This document shows positions 11,581-23,699 of a stretch of DNA of 64,000 nucleotides, in pieces. A program made the translations under genes and the position numbers. The notes below the pieces were generated by a model, which was given only the letters and a program-made list of their open reading frames with translations, was not told the DNA's origin and made no database searches. Origin of the DNA: Diphasiastrum complanatum (Eukaryota > Streptophyta > Lycopodiopsida > Lycopodiales > Lycopodiaceae); assembly GCA_029204225.1 (NCBI GenBank), contig CM055097.1:4766327-4830326 (forward strand). Direction: 5' to 3'. Each line of letters begins with the position of its first letter. Within the stretch, counting starts at the first letter, position 1.

Positions 11581-13324
11581 TTACTTGTGACAATCTCTCT
11601 CACCAAGTCTCTTGATAGAATCATTTGATCTATCCTCTTCATGAAGACATGTGACTCCACTTGCTACAAAAATGACTTTCTTGGACTCATCACAAAAGAA
11701 TGTAGAGGACCCACCTCCTTCATGCATGCACCTAGCAACATCTTTTTCCATATGATCAAAGAAATCATTAACAACAATCTTTTCAAAGGAAGAACCTTCA
11801 CCTCCACTAATAAGCTCTTTCCTTATCTTTTGCATGCTTGCACTTCCCATGAAGAACCATTGAAACACCATCATTATCCTCAAGACTAGCCAAGTTAGCA
11901 CAAAGATGAACATCTCCAAGAAGCATATTAGATCTTGACCTAGATCTAGTGAAATGAAGCTTGTTAGACTTTGCATAAGATCCACCAATCTTATTGATGC
12001 TAAAAGGGAACTTTGGAAAGTTGAGACCAATCTCCTTTTCCATTCCATCCTTTTTGTTGGCCATAACAAAAGCATCAAGCTTGAAAAGTCTACCTTGTCT
12101 ATTGCCTCTAGCAACCAAGATTCCTTCCTTTGTAATGAAACAAACATCACCACCAAACTTTACCATGTATCCTTTCTCTATCATTTGATCAATACTTAGC
12201 AAATTCTTTGAAAGTGAAGGAATGTAAAAAACACCATCAAGTCTTGCTTTCCTATTAGTAGAAAGACAAATAGGAATTGAATCAATACCTTCAATCACAC
12301 ACTTACCACCATTGGACATGTGAATTGCTTTCTTGGCTCCATCATAAGTGACCAAAAAAGTAAAGAACTCCTTGTGACTAGTCATGTGTGAACTAGATCC
12401 AATATCAATCCACCATGAATCTTTGTCACCTTCACTTGATATTGGACTTGAAGCACACATCAAAAGAAAATCACAACCACCTAGATCCTCATCATTAGTG
12501 GTAAAGTTTATTTGCTTACTACGTTCATCTCTTTGCTTCTTCAAACATTCCTATGCAAAATGCCCTTTGACGCCACAATAAAAGCATTTCAACTTAGACT
12601 TATCTTTCTTTTTGCCAAAAGAGGAAGTCTCACCTTGATCTTGTCCTTTTGACCACTTGCCTTTGCCTTTGCCTTTTCCCTTAAACTTGCCTTTGATGAA
12701 CATAGCCTCCTCTTCATATTGAGACGTCGATGTAGATCCACCTCCTCTTGATTGAAGCCTATGCTTCTCATTCACCAAGATCTCTTGCAAATCCATAATA
12801 CTTGGCAAAGTCTTTTGAATAGCAAAACTTTGAACAAGATTAGCATGATCATCCAACAAGCCATTAAGTATAACTTGAACAAGTTCTACCTCCTTAATGC
12901 TTTCATCAATACATGCTAGCTCATCATTGAATGCTTTAACCCTCAAAAAAATAGCATGAGTACTATCTTCTTTCTTTTGCAAACTTTGAAAGATTTTCCT
13001 CCTAAGAGTAAGCACTCTTGATGTAGACTTGGATTCATAAAGCTTCTTCAAAGCTTCCCAAGCCTCCAAAGATGATGTGCACTTACCAATCTCCTTGAGA
13101 AGCTCATTGGTAATATTCATCTTAATCATGTGTAGAGCCCATTTGGGCCTCTTATCATACCTCATTTGATCTTATTGAGTTGCTGGTCTGTCCTCCATGC
13201 CTACAACAATATCCAAAACATCATTCATCTCAAGAAGTGATTCCATCCTCACTTTCCACAATGAATAGTTACTTGAGATAAGCCTCTCATTGCCTTCCAG
13301 CATGAATCCACCACTTGTAGCCAT
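11581..13324 (-). pseudogene. Copia gag-protease remnant, minus strand (copy 1)
   Basis: The start codon is at 13,324. One frame runs to about 11,807 with two internal stops (near 13,172 and 12,551). Gag carries ISSNYSLWKVRMESLLEMND, then a Lys/Gly-rich stretch and a CCHC zinc knuckle CFYCGVKGHFA..C split by the second stop. Protease follows with WWIDIGSSSHMTS, and a GAG-pre-integrase region with LLSIDQMIEKGYMV and GRLFKLDAF. Beyond that the sequence leaves the usual integrase pattern; reverse transcriptase and RNase H are absent. Protein-like text continues in another frame to 11,581. Confidence 0.8.
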
Positions 13325-13891
13325 GTTGCAATGACCTGATCTTCTTCTTTCAAACTGTTCCAATGCACAAAACACTCTCTTGAATGTCAACAAATAAACT
13401 CAAGAAAAAATCACAAGGGTAGCACGTCTAACTAGAAAATCAGCACATAAAATAGTGAAATCTTGATCAACCTATGATCTATCCTCAATCTAATGATTCT
13501 TGCCACTGCCTAAGATTGAAACACACTCAAATTAATTTTAGTAACCTCACAAACTAGAGATCCAATCAAAATTAGAGTTTTGACAAAATCACGAAAAATT
13601 GAATATCTCAAAATCTAAAAGCAATTTCTAAAAACTTGATATATCATCTTGTAGCCTCCAATGACACCTTCCTAATGCACCAAAAATCAGCTAATTCCAG
13701 TAAACCAAGTGTGAAATTAGAATTTATCAAGTATATTAACTTATATTGAGTTTTGACCTACAAAAGATCAATTCTACATATGCAAAAATAGAGATTTTTG
13801 AGTAGAAATCAATCTAGCATGCTCTAGCATTGGTAACTCCTCCAAATCTTTGATAATTGTGGTTGATACTTTCATAACCTGAAACACAATA
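13325..13891 (-). other. Copia untranslated leader (copy 1)
   Basis: This is the stretch between primer-binding site and gag on the minus strand. Near copies exist at 7605-8185 and 20,881-21,222, sharing CCTAAGATTGAAACACACTC and TTTTGACCTACAAAAGATC. Confidence 0.75.
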
Positions 13892-13995
13892 GCTCTGATA
13901 CCATGTGAAGGATTTTAGATCATTCAAAATCCAAATCCATGTCCCTGATCTTTGGTTACAAAAAAGAGCAAACCAACAATCCTGCCAATGTAGGG
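13892..13995 (-). repeat. Copia primer-binding site and truncated LTR end
   Basis: The minus-strand primer-binding site TGGTATCAGAGC is at 13,892-13,903. It directly adjoins the LTR end, TGTGAAGGATTTT in plus orientation, from 13,904. The LTR matches 8198-8290 and breaks off near 13,995, where gypsy sequence begins. Confidence 0.75.
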
Positions 13996-14002
13996 GGTGA
14001 GG

Positions 14003-15134
14003 CTTCTAGAGATTGATTGGATGCTTCTACTTGGTTGGGAGGTTAGATTTACCTAAATCTATCCGATGCGAACTTAAACCAACTGACTCCTATGATCAGT
14101 TGAATGACATAATGGATGATGTCATTAGAGAGGAAGATGAAGGATCCTATGATGAGTATGATCATCGTGATCGCAAGGGAAAAGCTCCTGCTAAGAATGA
14201 TATACACCTTGAGCACACCTCTAGGTCCGATTCCACCGAGCTGCTACACCATATGGATACCTAGCAGAAAACTCAGCAATCCCAAATGGATAAGCTCTCA
14301 GCTGATTTTCAAAATGTACTTAAAGATATAACAGACAAGATCTATCCTTCCCAGGAGAATGTATGGTGTTCTATTTGTTGACAACACCATACAACCCACA
14401 TCTGAAGACATATTTTTTGCAAGTTGCTAGACCAATGTATAGGCCATATACCACCACAGAACTATTAGCGACGAGGACAATTTTAGCCATGACCTCCAGG
14501 CCCACACCAATATCCACCTAGACAACCTTATGTCATAAATCAACCTCAACCACAAGGACTTGTTCACTACGTTGATCTCGGTTATATTGATCTAGCTATA
14601 TATTACATTGAAAAAACTCAAGATGCTAGTTACCAAGTGGATCTGACATACCAATATGATGCCAATACTATCACTTATGATCCAAACCAGCCATACTATG
14701 CAGCTCCACATCCTGACAAGGTCAAATTCCCACCCCTATGTGATAACTGCAGAATCGATCACCATACGAAGGACTATCCAAATCAACTAAAGCATTATGT
14801 CCCAGTTTGTTTAGTCCAAGTTGAGACATTACCAGCCATGGTCATGACTAGAGCTCAATAGAGAACAACCAGCCAAAGGACAGATAGACGACCTGATGAT
14901 CCAACTGCCATACCTAGTGAGAACTCCACTCCATTAGTCTATCGTAACCCTACTGAGCAAATCAAACTCCGAGATGACTTCCAAAAACAACTGCAAGACA
15001 CTGATAATGTGATGCACCTTACTCCACAACCTATATGAACCACTCCGGAAGAAGATGGCAAATTATGCATTTCCACTTGTAATGCCACTATTGAGCCAAA
15101 ATAGAGTAAGAGGCTAAACACTTGCTAATTAGAG
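14003..15134 (+). pseudogene. Ty3/gypsy gag region remnant, plus strand
   Basis: The segment 14,013-14,264 encodes a gag-like stretch (LPKSIRCELKPTDSYDQLND) followed by an acidic and charged linker. A second open piece at 14,637-14,861 ends with a cysteine/histidine run CDNCRIDHHTKDYP, a decayed zinc knuckle. Frame breaks lie between them. The order matches the downstream reverse transcriptase of the same element, but no protease active site was found; the coding text stops where the LTR-like insert begins. Confidence 0.65.
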
Positions 15135-15688
15135 TGTAGACAAGTGTAAAGTTTTTGTTTGATGAATTCCAAGAGGTCCAATAGGATATAGAGGTGGAAC
15201 CTTGTGAGGTCCAATAGGAAATTGAGGTGTGCTTGAATATAGTCCAATAGAATTAAGAGGTGCATAGATCAATGATCCAATAGGATCAAGAGGTGACAAA
15301 ATGTGGTCCAATCATAGTTAAGCATAGTGGTAGCTCGTGGACCTACTAGTATCATTGTACTCCTCATTTTGAAATCAATTGATTTGGTGATTTCATGGAT
15401 TTTGTGAGTTTTTGGATTTCTAGCTTTCTCTCTCTACCCGAGAGCTCTTGATGCATTTTCTCTCTCTACCCAAGGAGAGTAGCTTGTTTTTACTTAGATT
15501 ATTTTCTGAATATTTCCCACACGTGTGAGTGAGAGTTGGAAGTGATTGAATGCATGTAGTAGTGTGTTTTTGCCATAGGATTCAAGATTGATCTTGAATC
15601 TCAATCTAGTCTTGATCTTGGTGCATCTACACACCTTAGGAGATCACAAGTACATGTAGTGGACAGTCCACACGTGTGAAAATCAACA
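15135..15688 (+). mobile_element. Solo-LTR-like insertion inside the gypsy element
   Basis: Gypsy coding sequence is lost before 15,135 and resumes near 15,689 (VFVWSYKDMKG). The insert starts with TGTAGACAAG and ends with AAAATCAACA, the TG...CA ends of an LTR. It holds two copies of the TCTCTCTACCC motif (near 15,430 and 15,467) shared with other copia LTRs in the window, and two CACACGTGTG palindromes (15,518-15,527 and 15,669-15,678). No target-site duplication was found, so the ends are approximate. Confidence 0.55.
15165..15318. repeat. Minisatellite of GTCCAATAGGA units
   Basis: Five imperfect units of about 31-38 bases each carry GTCCAATAGG followed by AAGAGGTG or a close variant. 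The array sits in the first third of the LTR-like insert. Confidence 0.75.
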
Positions 15689-17640
15689 ATGTTTTTGTCT
15701 GGTCATACAAGGATATGAAAGGTGTGAGCCTATGGTAGCCGTACATCCCATACCCTTGCAACCTAATGCTACATCGGTAGCTAGTCGTCCTTATAGATGT
15801 AATCCAATTTATCGAGCGAAGATCCAGGAAGAGTTACAATGCCTACTGGAGGCAAGATTTATCTATGAGGTCGAACATACAGAATGAGTGTCGCCAATTG
15901 TAATTGTACCTAAGAAAAATGGAAAGCTTCGAATTTGTGTAGATTTTAAGAAGCTTAATGTGGTCACTAAACGTGACCATTTTCCTATTCCATTCAAAAA
16001 AGACATATTAGAAAATCTAGCTGGAGATGAGGCTTATTCCTTCTTAGACGGCTTTAGCGGTTATAATATGATAGAAATAGCACTTGAAGATCAACACAAA
16101 ACTGCTTTTGCCATGGAATGGGAGATGTTTTGTTGGAAGGTGATGCCCTTTGGACTGTGTAATGCTCCTAGCACCTTCCAACGGATCATGCAAGCAACCT
16201 TTATGAACCTGATAGGAGACACACTAGAATGCTACTTTATTAACTAGGAGTTTACTTTGAAACATCTCGACATTTAGCTGTACTTGAGAAAATCTATATT
16301 AGTGCCAAAGATTTGGTATATCTCTAAATCTTGAGAAATGTCAGATCTGGGTTACTCATGGTGTTGTCCTAGGACACATCATATCCCAGAATGGAATTGC
16401 GACTGATCTTGAAAAGGTTCGAGTAATTGTAGAGATACCAATTCCTAACACTGTGCGTGAGGTTCTGATCTTGATGGGCTACACCAATTACTATCGCTGT
16501 CACGTATGTGACTTTGTAGGTAAGGCATGATGGATGTTTTGGTTAACCATAGATCCAAAATGGGTAGAGGAATATGGCCTTGCGTTCAAAGATCTCAAAC
16601 ATGTTTTAGCCAGTGTGCCCCTATTTTGCAAGCATTAGCCTTTATTCCAAGGAATTCCATGTGCACATAGATGCTTCCAAATACGCCATCGGCGTAGTCT
16701 TGATGCAACCTGGTGAGGATTCCAAGGATTATTCTATCCGATTTTTGAGTCGACAACTGATCCTAGCCAAGATAAATCATACCACTATTGAGAGGGAGGC
16801 ACTTGCTATGGTGTATGCGGTTTAAAAGTTTTGCCATTATCTTTTAGACAAACCCTTTGCGTTTTACACTGATCATCAGACATTATTATATGTTTTGAAC
16901 AAGATATGCACAACTGGACGAATAGCACGCTGGTTGTTGTTATTTCAAGAATTTGAGTTTCGAGTTGTTGTTAGAAGGGGACTGTAACATTTTTTAGCTA
17001 ATCATCTTTCATGAATCTCTAGCAATGGCAAACTAAAAGAAGCTGCTAATGACGACCTTCTTGATGCTATCTTGTTTCAAGTAGATTACACCACAATTTG
17101 GGCCCACGAAATCATGAAATATCTTACCACTAGCCAAATGGATCCCAATCTACCTAAACCAGCTCAGAGAGCTTAGATTTATAAATACACTCCCTACACC
17201 CTCATTGTTGGACAAGGGAATGGATGGAATTATTCATTGATGTCTCACCGAGGGCAAAACAACTCCCATCATTTTCCTAACCCATGAAGGAAGTGGTGGT
17301 GGACATTTCTCATCTGAGACGACATCACGAAAAATATTGTTGGCAGGATTCTGGTGGCCAACCTTATTTAAGAATACACATCAATTTGTAATGGCATGCG
17401 ATGTATTTCAACGTGCAAAACGAGCTCAATTGCTATTAAATCCCATCTTGTTAGATCAAGTATTTTTCAAATGGGAAATCGACTATATGGGACTGATTAG
17501 CCCGATTGCTAGATTATATTATAGTAGCCACCGACTATTGCACCAAGTGGGCTGAAGCTCGTGCGGTCAAATCTGGCGATGCAAAATCCACTCCCATATA
17601 TTTGTAGACTCTTTCTATGTTCTATTATGGCGGTCTCCCA
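15689..17640 (+). pseudogene. Ty3/gypsy RT-RNase H-integrase remnant (Tat-like)
   Basis: A linker with NPIYRAKIQEELQ leads to a reverse transcriptase start SPIVIVPKKNGKLRICVDF at 15,888. The RT continues with FLDGFSGYNMIEIALEDQHK and MPFGLCNAPSTFQR, the Tat/Athila-type pattern. The YxDD region is damaged after 16,247. RT thumb/connection text (LGHIISQNGIATD) follows near 16,370. RNase H is at 16,613-16,825 (VHIDASKYAIGVVL). Integrase zinc region and core start are at 17,337-17,580 (GFWWPTLFKNTHQFV, then ATDYCTKWAEARAVK after a frameshift). Several stops and frameshifts make it inactive. The 3' LTR is not present. Confidence 0.85.
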
Positions 17641-18248
17641 TCTAATAGATTTAGAATGGTCCTAAAATGCGTTGTGTAGGGTGAGTAAGAGTAGGATCCA
17701 CTCTAGTCATGGTTTCTATTGTTTGTTTATGGGTTCTTCTATGGCGGTCTCCCAACTAGAAGAGAACTAAAAATGGAGGAATGAATAAACTAGACCAAGG
17801 TGGTCTCCTTACTAGTGTAATGCAAATGGACTAAACAATTCCTAAACTAACTCCACAAGGGAATGGAAGCAAGTGAACGAAATATATCTCATAATAGCAT
17901 TCACATATATTAACCAAATGAGGAAAGCTTAGTGGGGTTCGAGCACCTACCACTAAGGATTCTATCCACAAGTGGGAACACAAGTTGCATACATAAAATC
18001 TCACAATGTGTCTTTATAATCATAATGCTTATACAAGTTTTGTTGGAGGCCCAAATACACTCCCATATATGGAAAGAGTGGTGGGCCTAAACTTTAAACA
18101 TACTTATGGGATTAAGTCCAAACTTAAAGCTAATTAACGTGTGCACTTACAATAACTTAGACTTAAACTTAACTTGAACTTAGGAATTAACTTAGCTTAG
18201 GAATTAAATCTTAAACTTAGACTTTTTAATTTGAACCATTACAAATGA
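17641..18248. other. Non-coding, with a repeated ATGGCGGTCTCCCA motif
   Basis: No gene is recognised. TATGGCGGTCTCCCA occurs near 17,625 and 17,741, with a weaker copy near 17,800. The origin is unknown. Confidence 0.4.
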
Positions 18249-19170
18249 TTGTTTGTAATAACTAAACTTAGTAAGTTTGCAACTCGTAACCATTCATGCT
18301 CTAGACATTCAATCATAGCAAGACAAGCTATGGGTATGAGCTCCGATGACAAATGCTTCAGACGGTACATGGCGAAGGAAACTTTTTGGTGGCAAATGAT
18401 TGAAATGGCCAAGGGCATTGTCACGCAACTGGCCATGGCAAATGATGGCTCTTCAATTCCAGACGGACACGAGATCTTCTTCAGGAGACAATGCCAATTA
18501 CACTTTCAACTTGCCTTTCGTAATTTACAGAAAGAAATGAAAAATGCAACTGGTGAGGATAAGCAACCAGAGCTAGTTTTGTGTGCTCGAAGGCTTGTCT
18601 ACAGGTATGGTACTACATAAGTAGCTATCTACTTTTATTTGCTTGAATAGTTGTCATGGTACTACCATGACTTTAACATTATGAAGCTTTATACCTCGTC
18701 TAAAATAATCAAATTGTTGCAGATGGTTGACCTCACTACTCAAAGAGAAGACTATAACAAACTATCCAATTGAGGTAACTGACTGGCTAGTGATCCATGG
18801 AACCTAGAGCATGTTTTCACTTGAGTGGAACGACATGGATATCACTTCTTGGGAGCGTAAGTGGCGTACTTGGTGGTTGGATTACCCAGCAGGCCAAGTT
18901 CCCCCTTCTGAGAGAGATTTGCATGCGAGGAGGCAAGCAATGATACAAGGCAAAAGACAAAACACCCAAGAACCCGAACAAGGATCAGCCTCCAAGAGAA
19001 AGGTATTAGCTAGACAGCGAAGAACTGAGCAACGATCTAAGAGATTCTTAGATGTGGAGGCTGAAGAGGATTTGCATGACTCCCACATGCTCTAATCTGA
19101 TGACACACCAGTGGATGCAACCATTGCAGATTATGTGGCTACGAGCCTAGGTTATTTCTCGACTGACTAG
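18249..19170 (+). pseudogene. Unrecognised degenerate two-exon gene
   Basis: A reading frame through 18,604 ends in LVLCARRLVYR at a good donor (AG|GTATGG). An intron of 118 bases ends in TTGTTGCAG at 18,722. Joining the exons keeps the frame: ...VYR-WLTSLLKEKTITNYPIEVT... and it continues as MFSLEWNDMDITSWERKW, a Trp-rich segment, then a basic Gln/Arg/Lys-rich region and an acidic C-terminus, ending at 19,170. Two stops interrupt it (a TAG near 18,807, probably a former TGG, and a TAA near 19,093). I do not recognise the family. It could be a captured host gene or part of a DNA transposon. Confidence 0.5.
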
Positions 19171-19180
19171 CTTTAGTTTT

Positions 19181-20085
19181 TTGGAATTTTCACCATTAAG
19201 CATCACATTTAATTTTGTTGTTTATGATTCCCATTTCATTCCAACTTGTCTTGTCAGACGCATCAGAAGGTTTCAATCTAAGTATGCTCTTTCAATGTTA
19301 AAAAAGTTCAATATGTTGAATTGTAAGAGTATAGAAACACCTACGGGGCAAAATGTAAAGGACTCTAACAAAGGTGATGAAAGGTCCTTCGAGGACATCA
19401 CACTTTTTAGAAGTCTTATAGGCTCCTTAATTTGGCTCACAATAACTAGACCTGACATAAGCTTTAGTGTTCATAAGTTGAGCCAGGCTATACAAAATCC
19501 TTCAATTTATCACTGGAAAATGGCCAAGAGAGGCTTAGATATATATCTTCAACTTTTGATTTCGGTTTATTGTATAAAAGTGAAGATCTTTCTATTATTG
19601 GTTATTCTGACTCGGATTTTGCAAGTGATAGAGCAGATCAAAAATCTACAAGTGCTTATGTCATATATCTTGGAGGAAACTTGATATCTTGGCTTTCCAA
19701 AAAGCATGATACTGTATCACTCTCATCATGTGAAGCTGAGTACAAGGCCCTCACTACAACAACAAAGGAAGTACTTTGGATCAAGAGGTTACTACTGGAG
19801 CTAAAGATAATTATGGAAGAAGATATACCTATGATCATGTGTGACAACATTTCAGCTCAAGCCCTTGCCAACAACCCAATATTCCATACAAGGAGCAAGC
19901 ATATCGAAGTTGCACATCACTTCGTGAGAGAGAAGCTCATTGGAGGTGAAATCAACTTGGAGCACATCAACACATCATCTTGCATTGCTGATATGCTCAC
20001 CAAACCTTTGAGCAAAAGTTCCTTCAACAAGCATAGAGCCAACCTTGGAGTTATACCAAGATCCATGTTCAAATCAATATAGATC
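19181..20085 (+). pseudogene. Copia RT C-terminus and RNase H remnant
   Basis: The remnant starts inside the RT end (YALSMLKKFNMLNCKSIETP, LIGSLIWLTITRPDISFSVH). After a frameshift near 19,570 it continues as RNase H (IIGYSDSDFASDRADQKSTS, TVSLSSCEAEYKALT, MLTKPLSKSSFNKHR). The stop at 20,080-20,082 is the expected end of the copia polyprotein. Everything upstream of the RT C-terminus is missing. The protein is very close to the copia remnant at 28,790-30,216, so both are one family. Confidence 0.88.
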
Positions 20086-20099
20086 ATTTTTAGGACGAG

Positions 20100-20880
20100 T
20101 GTTAAAATTGAAAAACAATCCATATTGATTTCTTGGCTTGCTACAAATGTTGTACCATGCAAGTATGTAGCTCATTAATGCAAAATGCCAAGTTTGGCCT
20201 ACATAGAACTCGAGCTACATGGTTGATAAATGCAACTTGCATATAGTTTGTAGACATAGAATTAGCATGATTATGCTTGTAGAAACTCGTGGCAATTCAC
20301 ATGCATTAATTGTAAGTGATCCATAGTGACATGCAAGGCATGCACAAAGTTTAATGGACACATGCATGATTTGGACATTTCTAGTTAGAACTAGTACACT
20401 TGTAAAAAGTTGGTAGAATTCATGCATGACAAGTGACAAATGTCACATAGACTCTAAATGTCACTTTAATGTCATTTTGGAATGGATGGATGTGGTTCTA
20501 CCTCGAGCTACCTCAAATTCCATAAATATGTGTAGCTCTCCACACAATTTATGATGAAGAACCAAAGTTTTGTAGCTATCTCATGCCATTTTGGATCTAA
20601 ACTAATATTGCTTGCTATCTCTCTAGCTTTCTCTCTCTACTCGTGTTGAGGCTAATGCTCATACACTGAAATCTTGTACTTTTCTTCATTCTTTGATTCA
20701 TTTCTATTATATTATGTTGATTAGCATGCTAGATTGTGAATTAGCCATTTCTTCTGAACTAGATCTTGTTGATCAATCTAGAATCAGGTTATAGTGCCAA
20801 TCACAAAGCTTAATCAAGATCAATCACTCTTGTGGACATTCCCCACATGTGTGAATTCCGGAAATTTTGTCACTACCAAC
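20100..20880 (+). repeat. Copia 3' LTR
   Basis: It begins TGTTAAAATTG a few bases after the RNase H stop and a short purine tract. It contains the CTTTCTCTCTCTAC motif near 20,628 shared with other LTRs here, and a CACATGTGTG site near 20,844. The right border, near ACCAACA at about 20,880, is inferred because leader DNA of another element starts there. Confidence 0.6.
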
Positions 20881-21222
20881 AATCTAATGAACCTTGACAT
20901 CTCCTAAGATTGAAACACACTCTAATGAAGTCCAGCAACCTAAAAAAAAAAGAGATTCAATCAAAATTAGGGTTTGACAAAATCACAAAAAATTGAATCT
21001 TCCAATTTCTACATGCAATTGCAAAATTTTTTATGTAGAATCTTGTAGCCTCTAATGAGACCTTCCTAATGCATCAAAAATCACCCAAATCTAGTAAGCC
21101 AAGTAGGAAATCAAAATTCCTCAAGTACATAACCCTATATTGAGTTTTGACCTACAAAAGATCCAATCTACATATGAAAAATGCTGATTTTTGAGTAGAA
21201 ATCAATCTAGCATCAACTCTAG
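20881..21222 (-). repeat. Isolated copia leader fragment (minus orientation)
   Basis: The fragment matches the copia leader at 13,485-13,830 and 7785-8130, sharing GACCTACAAAAGATC, GAGTAGAAATCAATCTAGCAT and the CCTAAGATTGAAACACACTC block. It lacks both the primer-binding site and gag, so it is a detached piece directly abutting the LTR on its left. Confidence 0.7.
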
Positions 21223-23699
21223 GGACAAGCTTCTGTCATCTAACAGATCTAATGTAATCCATGTATCAAATTCTACTTCTAACATTACAATTGACATCCA
21301 AAAATGTGGACTACTCAATGGTTACAAAGATATCAGTCAAGAATTCAACTAAATGAATTCCATCCAGAAAATTAATATCTAATATTAAGCAATTATTTAT
21401 AGGGATTACCAAAATCCTAACTACGAAATACATTCCTGATCACACTTACTACCTCTGATGTCCACTCTTCTTCCCCCCCCTTAGGATTTTTAGTCCCCTG
21501 AAAATCTATTTCAACAAAGGTACCAAAAGACATAAAGACATTAGTAAATGTTAAAAGTAAATAATTTCATTTCTATTCTATACCTGGGTAGAATTTATGA
21601 TATACAAAAATCATCCACTAGTATAAAAAACAGTACTAGTCTGATCTTTTGCATACAATTCAACATAGGATTTATCTAGGAAATAAAATTAGTTTTTTTA
21701 ATTTTGATCAGTTCCTATCAATTACAATTTTTTCAATAAAATTGAACTGTTTTTTCTTCTTATTGACTGGTTTGGCATTATTCCGTTAATATTGACAAAA
21801 ACTATCCAAACTTAGAATATGAAATTACATGAATGGAAATCCTACCAATAAGATTTCAATAACTCTTAAACGGTATCCAAACAAGATTTCACTACTCTAA
21901 TAAAGAGTTATGTCACCACTCATTCTATCTGGCCATTTCATATTGTTTGACAGTTAATTCAATTTTAACAAGTATAAAAACGTTCACTTGACCCATTTCA
22001 AATTATCAGTAACGATTAGAAATATATTAGACAACTAACCGATTTCAAATTTTAACCAAACTTGAAATGCAACCAAAAAGGAAAAGATTTAATTTTAACT
22101 TTTAACCTAGGAATACCTCACTCCAAAAGTTAATATGTCATTCGATAGAAACTGCCAATAAATTCCATGTACTAGAATTTTTTTGCAGTTTCTTCTGTGA
22201 ATTTTAGATTATCTATAACTGGGAAATAATTTAGCTTTAGTGAAAACACTGTGACTAACTTTGACTGTTAAACTCAATGTAGTCAATTCAAAAATTTAAA
22301 CTCATTCCATAGATAATGAAAAAATAACCAAAATTTCAATTTTGGGAGATGAAGCATACGCCATTGTCCATCAATTTATAGGTTTGATAGCTTGCTGGGA
22401 GGTAAAAAGGAATGCTAATCATGTTGTAAAAATTTCCAGAATGATATCCTTATGGATTGAGAGCAATCCATCCTCCAAAAACCACAAAAATAAGCTATAT
22501 TTTAGTCTTTCTGGATTGTCTATAAGCCCAATTCATGGAATTATTGGCTCTAACTTTAAGAAAAGCTTCACAAGACTTTGGTTCAGCTCTTTACAAGCTC
22601 TACATGGTGTTTTATAGCCACCTACTATCCAACTTTATGAAAAAACAAGCAAAAATGATGATTTTTTGCTATTTTCGGTTTTTTCATCACCATAAAGTGG
22701 AAATTTATAACATGCAACTCTTTCTCTAGCACATGAAAACCAATTTACAGAATTATAGCCATCTAATTGACCTGATCTTGCTGGAGTTTAGTTCTTACTA
22801 TGAATTTTGAGTCAAAAGCATAAAAAAGAAGCAATTTTGATCAAAACATAGCCTAGAATTATAAATCATGATAAGAACTGACATGCATCATTAATTCCAT
22901 CATTAATGATCCCTAAGATGAAAGTAAACTTGCTAGAAAACTTGGAGAAGTGCTAGTTTTCATCGAAATTTTGATGTGGACAATGAATCAACCAAATCTT
23001 CAGAAGGCAAGTTCTCCAATCTTGAGAGTAGAGAGAGATCCTGACAATGAATCAACCAAATGCTAGTGTAGTAGGACAAGTTTGGCCTCCTTATATAAGG
23101 CTTTGAACCACCTATTCAAATAGTAATGCAAGGTCCCAACTCCCCTATACATAGATTCATCTAGAATAGAGTCTCTATCCATGGATTCTCTATTCATAGA
23201 ATTGCTATTGATACTCTACACATGCATATACGGTCCCAAACCTTGTACTAACTCCAATTAGTGTGTTTGGGCCTCACAAGGTTATTAATTACTTGCAGGT
23301 CACGTCCAGTATGACATGGCATAACTAATAAGATTGATTCACTGGAGTACCAGCAGGTATCCAAGTCTAGGACTATAATAAATCCTATGTTCAAGATGTT
23401 GTTGTCCCTTATGTTAGCCGAACATAGAAATTTATTGTGGCATGTGTTTTGTAAGTCCACAAGTAAATTCAGTTTAAGAAAACCTTATATTTAGACCTTT
23501 TACTATTTCTAACACAAGATGTTGTGATAGTCTAGAGTTTGTCTTTAGTCACCACTATTCCCTTCGCACTCCAATCCAAGTTATACAAAATATGAAAGAA
23601 TCTGGTTCCATTCGCAGGGTTGGCAATGATAGCCAACTTATACGCCTTGTTATTTATAGATTTTTTGATAGCCTACAAGCAAAAACTGTTAGTGTTTAC
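21223..23699. other. AT-rich non-coding stretch
   Basis: No gene is recognised. Frames at 22,342-22,617 and on the minus strand at 23,460-23,248 show no family signature. A palindromic TATA-like box CTTATATAAG sits at about 23,091-23,100, and ACAATGAATCAACCAAAT is repeated near 22,979 and 23,043, hinting at another LTR promoter. Confidence 0.4.
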
